DNA of 35,619 nucleotides from assembly GCA_025450635.1 (NCBI GenBank), contig JANWHA010000019.1, positions 1-35,619 of the forward strand, written 5' to 3'. Within the stretch, counting starts at the first letter, position 1; each line of letters begins with the position of its first letter. A program made the translations under genes and the position numbers. Of this stretch, positions 1 to 6,921 are shown piece by piece. Source of the stretch: Croceibacterium sp. (lineage in GTDB: Bacteria; Pseudomonadota; Alphaproteobacteria; Sphingomonadales; Sphingomonadaceae). The notes under the pieces are model-generated. The model searched no databases, was not told where the DNA came from, and saw only the letters and a program-made list of their open reading frames with translations.

Positions 1-38
1 CCCCCCCCCGGGCGGGGGGGGGGGGGGGGGGGGGGCGC
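1..38. other. Low-complexity C/G run at window end
   Basis: The window opens with nine C, then GGGCGGG and an almost unbroken run of about 25 G. Nothing else in the window resembles it. It sits exactly at the edge, directly before the truncated mutL frame. It is more likely a contig-end or sequencing artefact (poly-G read tails) than biology, so sequence upstream of about base 39 should not be trusted. Confidence 0.7.
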
Positions 39-776
39 GTGGCCGACAGGCATCGCGTCGACGCTGGCGTCGGAGCACCCCCACCCAACCCTCCCCCTCA
101 AGGGGGAGGGCTATTGTTACGTGAAGGCCGCTCAGCTTTCTTTCCCCAAGGCCGCGCCGAAGCGGCCGAATCACTGCCCGAAGACGCCGCCGATTACCCG
201 CTCGGCGTCGCGCGCGGCCAGATCGCCGACACCTACATCGTCGCCGAAGCCGCCGACGGCCTGGTCATCGTCGACCAGCACGCCGCGCACGAGCGCCTGG
301 TGCTCGAACGGCTGCGCGCCGCCGGGGCGGCGGAGGCGGTGGCGGCGAGCCAGGCGCTGCTGCTGCCCGAAGTGGTCGAGCTCGACGAACCGGCTTGCGA
401 CCGGCTCGAGGACAGCGCCGCGAAGTTCGCCGAATACGGCCTCGCCCTCGAACGCTTCGGCCCCGCCGCGATGCTGGTCCGCGCGATGCCCGCCGCGCTG
501 AAGGGCGCCGACCCCGAAAAGCTCCTCACCGACCTCGCCGACGACCTTGCCCAACACGGCGAGGCGCTGCTGCTCGGCGAGAAGATCGAGCACGTCCTCG
601 CAACGATGGCCTGTCACGGCTCCGTCCGCGCCGGCCGCACGCTCAGCGTCGCCGAGATGAACGCGCTCCTCCGCGAAATGGAACGCACCCCGCGCTCCGG
701 CCAGTGCAACCACGGACGGCCGACCTGGGTGAAGCTGTCGATGGGCGACGTCGAGAAGCTGTTCGGGCGGCATTGA
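39..776 (+). CDS. mutL: DNA mismatch repair protein MutL, C-terminal part (5' truncated)
   Basis: This is the C-terminal dimerisation/endonuclease domain of MutL, which links MutS mismatch recognition to strand nicking and excision. About 245 codons are present; the N-terminal GHKL ATPase domain lies off the window, so the GTG at 39 is not a real start. The motif [12 protein letters not shown] (about residues 79-90) fits the metal-binding endonuclease pattern DQHA(X)2E(X)4[10 protein letters not shown] and GQCNHGRPT near the end match the other conserved C-terminal motifs, so it looks like the nicking type of MutL. Residues 1-45 are linker-like, Pro/Gly-rich, and encode a 22-bp palindrome. 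The stop overlaps the next gene's start (TGATG). Confidence 0.93.
   Translation: MADRHRVDAGVGAPPPNPPPQGGGLLLREGRSAFFPQGRAEAAESLPEDAADYPLGVARGQIADTYIVAEAADGLVIVDQHAAHERLVLERLRAAGAAEAVAASQALLLPEVVELDEPACDRLEDSAAKFAEYGLALERFGPAAMLVRAMPAALKGADPEKLLTDLADDLAQHGEALLLGEKIEHVLATMACHGSVRAGRTLSVAEMNALLREMERTPRSGQCNHGRPTWVKLSMGDVEKLFGRH
89..110. repeat. Perfect palindrome inside the MutL linker
   Basis: The arms CCCTCCCCCT and AGGGGGAGGG flank a CA centre, giving 10-bp perfect arms. C/G-rich palindromes of this kind are usually found between genes in sphingomonad genomes (from memory). Here it is read in frame as Pro-Pro-Pro-Gln-Gly-Gly-Gly in the variable MutL linker. Confidence 0.75.
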
Positions 777-1309
777 TGAGGCGGATTATTCTCGGTCTGT
801 TCACTTTGCTCGCCGCTTCGTCGCTGAGCGCGCAGTCGAAAACCTCCATTCCACTTTGCCAGGCACCGTTCGAAAGGTTGTTAGGCCCGGCGTTCTTCAA
901 CCGCTATCCGGCCAAGCCCGTTCGCCTATCCAAACCGGCAACGCCTGTCGTGAGCAAGGGACAAGCCCACCTGTTCCGGACGGTCATTCGTGAACAGGCC
1001 AAAATGGGTCCCGATTTTGCGGGGCATTTCACAATTGTGCGCATCGGTTGTGGAGCCGGGATGGTTTGTCTCGCCATTGCGGATGCACTGACTGGGCGGG
1101 TGTTCTTTTCACCAAAGCTCAGAAACGTATTCATCTTTCGGGACGCAAACGTCGAGAGGCTGAATTACCGAAGGGACAGCCGTCTGCTTATTGTGGCAGG
1201 GTCACCTAACGAAGACGTGAGCCGTGAAGGCTTGAGTTACTATCTATGGCAGGACGACAAGTTTCACTTGATCCGCTTCATTTCCTCGGCCGAACTTTGC
1301 AAGAACTGA
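776..1309 (+). CDS. Small exported protein of unknown function
   Basis: A 177-aa protein whose ATG overlaps the mutL stop (TGATG), so translation is probably coupled; there is no clear ribosome binding site. The ORF track begins far upstream at 395 inside mutL, which is a shadow. Residues 1-20 ([20 protein letters not shown]) look like a Sec signal peptide ending in SLSA-Q. The core has MGPDFAGHFTIVRIGCGAG followed by AIADALTGRVFF. This resembles a loose family of uncharacterised periplasmic proteins with an FAGHY...GCG...A-D--TG pattern (recalled, not searched). Base composition is visibly less GC-rich than in mutL, which hints at recent acquisition. No enzymatic motif is recognised. Confidence 0.8.
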   Translation: MRRIILGLFTLLAASSLSAQSKTSIPLCQAPFERLLGPAFFNRYPAKPVRLSKPATPVVSKGQAHLFRTVIREQAKMGPDFAGHFTIVRIGCGAGMVCLAIADALTGRVFFSPKLRNVFIFRDANVERLNYRRDSRLLIVAGSPNEDVSREGLSYYLWQDDKFHLIRFISSAELCKN

Positions 1310-1746
1310 TGCGTCAATTTCTGCTCTTCCCCGTCTTGCTCCTAGCTGGATGCGGCAGCGCGGAGCAAAGGTCACCTGCGACCCAGTCACTCGATGCCCA
1401 ACCAATAACCTACATGGACATCGAAGCCGCCAAGCTCACCGGCCCCAGCTGCAACTACGCCGCGGGCAAAAGCATGGGCGCGGTGGTGATGGCGATGAAC
1501 GATGCCGCGGTGATGAAGCTCGGCGGCGCACTCAAGCGCTTCACGCTCGATCCGCAGTGCGACAAGCTCGAGAAAGGCACCGGCTCGCGCTACGTCGCGC
1601 CGGGCTATGTGCTCGACCTCTCGGTGAAGAAGGAAAGCCGCAGCGAGCACGCCGGGACGATCGGCTTTGCGGGCTCGGTCACGCTGAGCGACGGCAAGGG
1701 GCGGGTGCTCTATGCTACCGACGGCGACGTGCAGTGCGGCGGATAA
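1309..1746 (+). CDS. Putative lipoprotein of unknown function
   Basis: A 145-aa protein. I start it at the ATG at 1309, which overlaps the previous stop (TGATG), rather than the track's 1246. From 1309 the product begins MRQFLLFPVLLLAGCGS, a lipoprotein signal with the lipobox LLAGC, so the mature protein should be anchored by Cys16. Two further Cys lie in the body (TGPSCNYAA and DPQCDKLE) and one near the end (DVQCGG), which could form disulfides in the periplasm. Its codon use is GC-rich again, unlike the gene before it. No family is recognised. It is probably co-transcribed with the preceding small gene. Confidence 0.82.
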   Translation: MRQFLLFPVLLLAGCGSAEQRSPATQSLDAQPITYMDIEAAKLTGPSCNYAAGKSMGAVVMAMNDAAVMKLGGALKRFTLDPQCDKLEKGTGSRYVAPGYVLDLSVKKESRSEHAGTIGFAGSVTLSDGKGRVLYATDGDVQCGG

Positions 1747-1747
1747 T

Positions 1748-1790
1748 CCGATCCTGCCATTTGGCCTTTGGCAAAATGGGAGAGGATCGG
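1748..1790 (+). terminator. Probable transcription terminator hairpin
   Basis: CCGATCCT (1748-1755) pairs with AGGATCGG (1783-1790). Inside, CCATTTG pairs with CAAAATGG apart from one bulged A. It starts just after the lipoprotein stop codon (TAA at 1744-1746). No U-tract follows, so it may be Rho-assisted or only an mRNA 3'-end stabiliser. Confidence 0.6.
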
Positions 1791-2004
1791 TTGAAATCAC
1801 TTTCCTACACGGGCGTGTTCTGTCTATGTTCCAGACATGCGTTCGCGGTTCCGTCCACGCCTCTGCCCCTCATTGGACAACCATGGGTCACCGAAAGCCT
1901 GCATCGCAGGGTCGCGCCGTTTTTGCGAACTGTAACCCTGCCACTGTGTCGGTTTTCGGCATCTAACTATCTAATATACAATGCAATACCTAGGGCGCGC
2001 GCAG

Positions 2005-2030
2005 AGTTACAGGGTGTAACTAGTGTAACC
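2005..2030. promoter_or_regulatory. Operator-like dyad AGTTACA-GGG-TGTAACT plus a third half site
   Basis: A perfect inverted repeat (2005-2011 and 2015-2021) is followed at once by AGTGTAACC. Another copy, TGTAACCCTG, lies at 1931. Spaced TTACA/TGTAA dyads are a common form of TetR-family operators. No regulator or divergent gene lies next to it in this window. Confidence 0.5.
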
Positions 2031-2075
2031 AATTTCACGGTTCACAGGCTGCCAACCCGTGGTTGCCCAGCCGGC

Positions 2076-3401
2076 CTAGTCTCCCAGGCTGAGCTTCGCG
2101 AACACCGTGTAGCCCATCGGCGACTTGCCGTAGGCCGCGTCGAGCGCATCCGGCTTGAGGAAGGCCGCGGCCGTTCCGCCGAGCGCCAGGTTCGCCGGCC
2201 CGAGCGGCAGGCGATAGGCGTAGCCGGCCTGGAGCTTGGTCACGCGGAAGGCGACATCGTGCAGCGGATCGGCCGGGTTCGGAAAGAGCTCGTCGTTGTC
2301 GACGTTCTCGATCCGCCCGAACAGCGTGTGGCGCCGCGTCAGGTCCCAGTTCACCTCGCCGAGCCAGGCGCTGAAGTTGCGGCCGGGAACGCGGTCTTTG
2401 ACCGAAAACGCCGCCATCGCCGAAAGGCCGCTGCCGTTGTTGTACTGCGCCGAAATCGTGGTGCGGTTTTCATCCTCGGTCGGATGCGCGGCCTCGGGCG
2501 CGTGGATGTGGCCATGGCTCGCCTGCAGCAGCCAGGCAGGCGATGGGGCGAAGGTGGCGCGGACGCTCCAGCTGTCGAGCCTCGGCGTCTCGATGTTCCA
2601 GCGAAACTCGTCGGGCTCCTGGCCGCGGAAGGCGCTCGCTTCGAATTGCCATTTCGGTGCCGAAACGCCGGCGGTGACCACGCCGTAACTGATGTGGGTC
2701 GAATCGAACCAGTGATGGGTAATCGGCGCCTCCGGGTTATACTTCGCGCTGGCGCGGTGCATGAACGCGCTCGGCCCGAGCGCCGGCTCGGCAACGGGGC
2801 CGCCATAGAGGAACGCGGTGGTCTTGTTCGCGATGTCGAGATCGAGCCGGCCCGACAGCTCCATGAACAGATCGTGCGGATGCTGGCGGTCGACCAGCGG
2901 CTGCCCTTTGGCCTCCTCGCCGGTGGCGTACAGCAGCGGATAGCCGTCGTGCTTCATCGCCGGTTCGAGGCTCATCATCGAGTTCAGGGTGACTTTGCCT
3001 CCGGTGAACGGCGCGGTCAGCATCGCCATGCCCATCGACTGGGCGTAAACTTTGTCGTCGCCGCGCGGGCCGGTCTGGTCGGTGTAGATCGGCCAGACGT
3101 AACCGCTCAGCATCAGCATCGTCTGCCCACCGAGACCGAGCATCGTGCCGCCCATCTTCTCGTTCGGCGGCAAGCGCGACGTGCCCGAGCCCTGGCCGGA
3201 CATATCCATGCCGGACATGTCCATCCCCTTCATGCCTTTCATGTCCATGCCGGACATGTTCATGCCCTTCATAGATCCCTGATCGGGCGAGGAATCATCG
3301 GCCGGTGGGGCAGCGGCCTGGTCCGGCGCGGCGTCTTGCGCCAGGGCCGGGGCAGGGAGCAGCGCCAGCGCCGCAGCGCCGGCCAGAAGCAACTTGGTCA
3401 C
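2076..3401 (-). CDS. Methionine-rich exported protein, putative outer-membrane metal-locus protein
   Basis: A 441-aa protein. Residues 1-21 (MTKLLLAGAAALALLPAPALA) form a signal peptide. Residues about 43-69 are a Met-rich repeat built from MKGMNMSGMDMKGM-like units, of the kind that binds Cu(I)/Ag(I) through thioethers. The rest contains MMSLEP, DRQHPHDLFMEL, ALGPSAFMHR and HHWFDSTHISYGVV, followed by alternating aromatic/polar segments ending in FAKLSLGD, which look like beta strands. I recall this body as an uncharacterised family often found in heavy-metal loci. It ends downstream of the glutaredoxin/MauE gene (15-bp gap) and should be co-transcribed from the MerR-type promoter. A role in periplasmic or outer-membrane copper binding is inferred. 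Confidence 0.85.
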   Translation of the reverse strand: MTKLLLAGAAALALLPAPALAQDAAPDQAAAPPADDSSPDQGSMKGMNMSGMDMKGMKGMDMSGMDMSGQGSGTSRLPPNEKMGGTMLGLGGQTMLMLSGYVWPIYTDQTGPRGDDKVYAQSMGMAMLTAPFTGGKVTLNSMMSLEPAMKHDGYPLLYATGEEAKGQPLVDRQHPHDLFMELSGRLDLDIANKTTAFLYGGPVAEPALGPSAFMHRASAKYNPEAPITHHWFDSTHISYGVVTAGVSAPKWQFEASAFRGQEPDEFRWNIETPRLDSWSVRATFAPSPAWLLQASHGHIHAPEAAHPTEDENRTTISAQYNNGSGLSAMAAFSVKDRVPGRNFSAWLGEVNWDLTRRHTLFGRIENVDNDELFPNPADPLHDVAFRVTKLQAGYAYRLPLGPANLALGGTAAAFLKPDALDAAYGKSPMGYTVFAKLSLGD

Positions 3402-3416
3402 TTCACGAGCGCTCCC

Positions 3417-4166
3417 TCAGGGGTTGAACAGCATCCAGATCGCCATTCCGATCATGCACAGGTTCTCGGTCAGCGAGACGAAGCCGAGCGGCACGTTGCT
3501 CGATCCGCCGACGCACGCGCATTTGATCGCGCGCTTCTGCACGTAAACCGCGTAATAGACGCTTACCGCGCCGACCGTCCCGATAAAGAGCGCCACGGGA
3601 ATCGACAGCCAGTTGAGCGCGTGCGCCGCCATCAGCACGCCGGCGGCGGCTTCGAGGAACGGATAGGCGTAGGCATAAGGCACCCAGCGCCGGGCGAGCA
3701 GGTCGTAGCCGACGAACATCGTCGAGAACTTCTCGACGTCCTGCAGCTTGAGCATCGCCAGGATGGCCATCGTGAAGCTGACGAACCATTCGCCGGCGCG
3801 CACGGTGAACGGCGAGCCGAATGCATGGAAGCTCACCGCCATCGCCAGCAGGGCGGCGATCGCGAACACAGCGATCACCGGCGCGTAGCTGGTCGCGTCA
3901 GCCGCGCGCAGCGGCTTCCCGAGGAACTTGCGCAGCTCGGTATAGCCGCCGATGCGCTTGCCTTCGACGAAGCTTTGCGGAGTTGTCCTGACCTTGTGCT
4001 CGCGCTTGAACGCGTCGGTCTCCTCGCGCGTCGTCAGCCAACGGTCGTCGACCAGGTAGCCGTTTTTCTCCAGCAGCCAGCGGGCTTTCACGCCATAGGG
4101 ACAGACGTGCTCGGGCATCACCATGCGATAAAGGCGGGCGGTCTTGGGGATGTTGCCGGTGTTCAT
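3417..4166 (-). CDS. Glutaredoxin-like domain fused to MauE/DoxX-like membrane protein
   Basis: A 249-aa protein, starting at MNTGNIPKT (ATG at 4166). The track's extra 13 codons run into the MerR promoter. Residues about 7-80 are glutaredoxin-like, but the redox site reads CPYG rather than CPYC, so only the first Cys remains. TTPQSF carries the conserved cis-Pro, and GGYTEL follows. Residues about 90-249 hold four hydrophobic helices and the motif CACVGGSSNVPLGFVSLTEN, typical of MauE-like proteins. The predicted role is membrane thiol chemistry or metal handling in the cytoplasm and inner membrane. It is the first gene of the minus-strand pair controlled by the divergent MerR regulator. Confidence 0.85.
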   Translation of the reverse strand: MNTGNIPKTARLYRMVMPEHVCPYGVKARWLLEKNGYLVDDRWLTTREETDAFKREHKVRTTPQSFVEGKRIGGYTELRKFLGKPLRAADATSYAPVIAVFAIAALLAMAVSFHAFGSPFTVRAGEWFVSFTMAILAMLKLQDVEKFSTMFVGYDLLARRWVPYAYAYPFLEAAAGVLMAAHALNWLSIPVALFIGTVGAVSVYYAVYVQKRAIKCACVGGSSNVPLGFVSLTENLCMIGMAIWMLFNP

Positions 4167-4181
4167 GTCCGTTCCTATAGC
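4153..4181 (+). promoter_or_regulatory. Candidate promoter of the merR-type gene
   Basis: TTGCCG (4153-4158) and TATAGC (4176-4181) are 17 bases apart. This would start transcription just inside the dyad, so the bound regulator could repress its own gene. The match is only moderate. Confidence 0.4.
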
Positions 4182-4205
4182 CCCCGTACCACAGTACGGA
4201 GTCAA
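4175..4205 (-). promoter_or_regulatory. MerR-type promoter/operator with 19-bp spacer
   Basis: Read on the minus strand: TTGACT (4205-4200), 19 bases, then CTATAG (4180-4175). The spacer holds the perfect dyad CCGTAC-N4-GTACGG (4184-4199). A long 19-20 bp spacer with a central dyad is the hallmark of promoters untwisted by MerR-family activators. The half sites and the TTGACT element match mercury mer operators as I remember them. Confidence 0.85.
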
Positions 4206-4207
4206 GC

Positions 4208-4648
4208 ATGAAAGCGATGCGCATTTCCGATTTGGCGCGCGCGGGAGGCGTCGGGGGAGAAACGGTGCGGTTCTACCAGCGCAAGGGGCTGCTCGCCGTT
4301 CCGCGGGGAGACGCCCCCGGCGGGCGGCATTACGACGAGGAGGACTTGCGCCGCTTGCGCTATATCAAGCAGGCGCAGAACGCCGGCTTTACTCTCGCCG
4401 AGATCGCGCAACTGATCGAGCTGTCGCATACCGACGACCGCCCGGCCGCCCGCGCCATGGCCCGCGAGCGCATCGCCGCGCTCGACGACCGGATCGCCGT
4501 GCTGCAGGCGGCGCGGCAAGCGCTGGTCAAGCTCGAGCACGACTGCGTGCAAGGCGGTGACGGGCCATGCCCGATCCTCAACGTGTTCGAGCAGCCGTTT
4601 GTCAGCCGAACGCCGGCTTCAGGTCCTGCCGCTCGACGCGAGGGATGA
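4208..4648 (+). CDS. MerR-family metal-responsive regulator, CueR/HmrR-like
   Basis: A 146-aa regulator. ATG at 4208 is preceded by GGAG. Residues about 4-72 are a MerR winged helix (ISDLARAGGVGGETVRFYQRKGLL, then RRLRYIKQAQNAGFTLAEI). A dimerisation helix follows, then a metal-loop signature C-x7-CPIL (CVQGGDGPCPIL). The seven-residue spacing is that of CueR-like monovalent-metal sensors rather than mercury MerR, and no Cys is visible at the start of the dimerisation helix. It diverges from the glutaredoxin/MauE gene over a mer-like operator, so it probably activates that operon on metal stress. The metal, Cu/Ag/Au or other, is not settled. Its 3' end overlaps the convergent DUF1206 gene by 47 bases. 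Confidence 0.9.
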   Translation: MKAMRISDLARAGGVGGETVRFYQRKGLLAVPRGDAPGGRHYDEEDLRRLRYIKQAQNAGFTLAEIAQLIELSHTDDRPAARAMARERIAALDDRIAVLQAARQALVKLEHDCVQGGDGPCPILNVFEQPFVSRTPASGPAARREG

Positions 4649-5402
4649 TGAGGTATCGGGCGACGATGAGGCTGAACGCACCGAACACCATCAGGCCGAT
4701 GACTACCACGGTGTACAGCAGCCCGCTGGACCGCAGGCTGACGAGCGCTTCGCCGAGGCCCTTGGCGTCGCTCGAGTGGTGCCACCACGCCGCGCGCACC
4801 AGCGACCAGCCGACGATCGCGAACACCACCGCGCGCGCGGCAAAACCGATCCGCCCGAGCGCTTCGACCCACGCCGGGGCGCGGCCGCTCACGCGGTGCA
4901 TGAAATGACCGGTCGCCGCCTGGCGCACCTGCATCGCCGCGGCGACGACGAAGCCCGCGCCGACAACGCCGATTGCCACCTTGCCCATGCTCCAGTCGAG
5001 CGCCGTGTGCACGGTGGCGCGGGTCTGCGATTCCGCTCCCGCGCCGTGCTTCAATCCCAGCGCGAAGCGCAGCGCCGAGTACGCGACGATTGAATAGGCG
5101 ACGGCCGACGGCAGGCTGGCGAGACGGTGAAACAAGCCCCTGGCGTCGCTGCCGCGCTGCTCGATATCGCACACCACGCACAGCAGCCGGAACGCCACGT
5201 ATCCGGCGAGCGCCACCACGAGAACCCCCAGCACGATCCGGCCGAGCGGCATCTTCTGCAGCATGTCGAAGACAGCCTGGTTTCCGGCATTGACCCTGGC
5301 TCGCGTGGCGAGCGCGAGCCAGCCGAGCAGCAGGTAAACGACACCGCGCCCGGCATAACCCGACCGAACGAGCCAACTGAATTGTTCCGGCGCGTCGGGC
5401 AT
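4602..5402 (-). CDS. DUF1206 family integral membrane protein
   Basis: A 266-aa protein. I start it at MPDAPEQF (ATG at 5402), seven bases after AAGGAG, rather than at 5429. It has about six hydrophobic helices in three repeats. RSGYAGRGVVYLLLGWLAL near the N-terminus and GRIGFAARAVVFAIVGWSLV near residue 185 show the repeat, whose R-x-G-(Y/F)-x-(A/G)-R motif marks DUF1206. The function of the family is unknown. Its end runs 47 bases into the 3' end of the merR-type gene in the opposite direction, so the two may affect each other's mRNA. No link to the metal module is evident beyond position. Confidence 0.85.
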   Translation of the reverse strand: MPDAPEQFSWLVRSGYAGRGVVYLLLGWLALATRARVNAGNQAVFDMLQKMPLGRIVLGVLVVALAGYVAFRLLCVVCDIEQRGSDARGLFHRLASLPSAVAYSIVAYSALRFALGLKHGAGAESQTRATVHTALDWSMGKVAIGVVGAGFVVAAAMQVRQAATGHFMHRVSGRAPAWVEALGRIGFAARAVVFAIVGWSLVRAAWWHHSSDAKGLGEALVSLRSSGLLYTVVVIGLMVFGAFSLIVARYLIIPRVERQDLKPAFG

Positions 5403-5452
5403 CCCAACTCCTTGACCTGCGCGCTTCAACGGAGGGGACGCGGAATGGTGCC

Positions 5453-6172
5453 TCAGCGCACGCGCTTCACGAAAAGATGGCCGTTGCGATCCTCGACGCG
5501 GAAGCGTTCGTTCGCTCGGAACAAGTCGGAAAGCCGCTTGAATCCGTGGTTGCGCACGTCGAAGCTGGAGCGGTTGCCGGCGATGTTGCCGACCTCACTG
5601 ATGGAGGCATAACCGTCCCTGTCGCGCTTCGCCGCCTTCCACGCGGCACCCAGCAAATCGTTCAGGTCCTGGTCGATCGGTTCGCTGTCGGGCGCACCCG
5701 CCTCTTCCATCACGTCGTCCTGAGCCGAGGTGCGCATCAGTTGGTCGACATCGATGTATCGGGTGCATGCCGTCCTGAACGCCTCGGGTGCCTTGGCGCC
5801 GCCGAAACCGTAGACGATCAGCCCATCCTGTCGCAACCGGGTGACCAGCGGGGTGAAATCGCTGTCGGAACTCATGATCCCGAAACCATCGACCTTACCG
5901 CCGTAGAGCAGGTCGATGGCGTCGATGGTCATCGCCATGTCGGTGGCGTTCTTGCCCTTGGTGAGGTCGAACTGCTGCATCGGCTGAAGGCCGTAACGGT
6001 GGGTGATCTTGTCCCACTTCGACAATCCCGGCTTGGTCCAATTGCCGTAGGCGCGGCGGACGTTTACCTGGCCGAGTTCGGCCAGCACGGTCAGGACCGC
6101 GTCGATCCCGGCGGGATTGGCATTATCCGCGTCGATCAGCAGGGCGATGTTCTTGAGCGCTTCTTCCGGCAT
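5453..6172 (-). CDS. NYN-domain putative RNase with C-terminal LOTUS/OST-HTH domain
   Basis: A 239-aa protein. Residues about 8-145 are a NYN (PIN-like) nuclease domain. The acidic metal-binding residues are visible in LLIDADN (11-17), KNATDMAMTIDA and MSSDSDFTPLVTRL, so it should be active against RNA. Residues about 165-239 (LGAAWKAAKRDRDGYASISEVG, then a GFKRLSDLF segment) match an OST-HTH/LOTUS RNA-binding domain. A cytoplasmic RNA-processing or RNA-decay role is inferred. Substrate and partners are unknown. The ATG at 6172 has a GGAG only two bases upstream, so the exact start is a little uncertain. The next gene on this strand ends 36 bases upstream of the start. Confidence 0.87.
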   Translation of the reverse strand: MPEEALKNIALLIDADNANPAGIDAVLTVLAELGQVNVRRAYGNWTKPGLSKWDKITHRYGLQPMQQFDLTKGKNATDMAMTIDAIDLLYGGKVDGFGIMSSDSDFTPLVTRLRQDGLIVYGFGGAKAPEAFRTACTRYIDVDQLMRTSAQDDVMEEAGAPDSEPIDQDLNDLLGAAWKAAKRDRDGYASISEVGNIAGNRSSFDVRNHGFKRLSDLFRANERFRVEDRNGHLFVKRVR

Positions 6173-6208
6173 CGCTCCGTGATGGCGCGGCGAAGCGCTG
6201 CTGGCAAG

Positions 6209-6862
6209 CTAGGTGACCGGCGCGAAGTCGCCGCTGTCTTCGTCGAGCAGGTGCAGCACGCCCTCCGAGATGGCGAAGAACGCTCCCCGCAGCCGCAGCT
6301 TGCCGCGAGCCTCCAGTTCCTTGACGCACGGGAAGGTGCGCAAGTTCTCGAGGCTCACCTTCACCGCCGCGTGCTCCATCGCGCGTTCGGCCTCACGGCC
6401 TTCCGTTCCGAGCTCACGCGCGATCGGCCCGCGCGCTTCGTCGAGCATCGAGATCCAGTCGGCGATGAAGCCGCCCTGGCCCGGCTCCGCGCCGTGCAGC
6501 TCCTGGGTCAGCGCCGCCTTGCAGCCGCCGCACATGCCGTGGCCCATGACGACGATCTCGCGCACCTTGAGCACCTGCACGGCGAATTCGAGCGCTGCGG
6601 AGACGCCGTGGTGCCCGGGGTTGGTTTCGAACGGCGGCACCATGGCCGCGATGTTGCGAACCACGAAGATCTCGCCGGGATCGGCGTCGAATACCATCGC
6701 AGGATCCGTCCGGCTGTCGGCGCAGGCGATCACCATCACGTGGGGCTCCTGCCCCTGGCGCAGCGCCGCCCAGCGTTCTCTTCGCTCGGCAAAGCCGGTG
6801 GTGCGGAAGCGGCGGTAGCCCTCGATCAGGCCGGCGAGCTCGAGGCTGGGTTCGATTGCCAT
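6209..6862 (-). CDS. Beta-class carbonic anhydrase
   Basis: It interconverts CO2 and bicarbonate with a zinc ion. The sequence shows CADSR (Cys about 47, Asp 49, Arg 51) and GHGMCGG (His about 108, Cys about 111), the three zinc ligands and the Asp-Arg dyad of beta enzymes. The length, about 217 aa, is typical. I prefer [12 protein letters not shown] (ATG at 6862) as the start; two further in-frame ATGs at 6874 and 6886 are possible, and none has a clear ribosome binding site. The start region carries the 16-bp palindrome CATGGGCGCGCCCATG. It diverges from lipA over about 60 bases. Confidence 0.93.
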   Translation of the reverse strand: MAIEPSLELAGLIEGYRRFRTTGFAERRERWAALRQGQEPHVMVIACADSRTDPAMVFDADPGEIFVVRNIAAMVPPFETNPGHHGVSAALEFAVQVLKVREIVVMGHGMCGGCKAALTQELHGAEPGQGGFIADWISMLDEARGPIARELGTEGREAERAMEHAAVKVSLENLRTFPCVKELEARGKLRLRGAFFAISEGVLHLLDEDSGDFAPVT

Positions 6863-6898
6863 GGGCGCGCCCATGCCGCGCGGCATTGCCTATGGCAA
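6860..6898. promoter_or_regulatory. Divergent start region with two palindromes
   Basis: CATGGGCGCGCCCATG (6860-6875) is a perfect palindrome covering the carbonic anhydrase starts. TTGCC-TAT-GGCAA (6886-6898) is a second dyad between that gene and lipA. They could be operators or chance. No good -10/-35 pair is obvious. Confidence 0.35.
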
Positions 6899-6921
6899 GG
6901 CACATGCCTAAGTGGCGCGAG

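Larger units (their letters stand above)
1747..2075. other. Convergent intergenic gap with hairpin and operator-like dyads
   Basis: This is 329 bases without a convincing gene. The plus ORF at 1712-1966 is low-complexity with no ribosome binding site. The gap holds a hairpin at 1748-1790, a low-GC stretch around 1960-1990 and TGTAAC repeats at 1931 and 2005-2030. Both flanking genes end here, so promoter-like content is unexpected. Confidence 0.7.

Noticed and set aside
1712-1966. 84-aa ORF in the convergent gap
   Set aside because: No ribosome binding site, it overlaps the lipoprotein gene and hairpin, and it shows no recognisable composition or motif.
1350-4211. A 953-aa open frame on the plus strand
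   Set aside because: It runs antisense through the Met-rich and glutaredoxin/MauE genes, is Arg/His-rich without domains, and arises from GC-biased codon use on the other strand.
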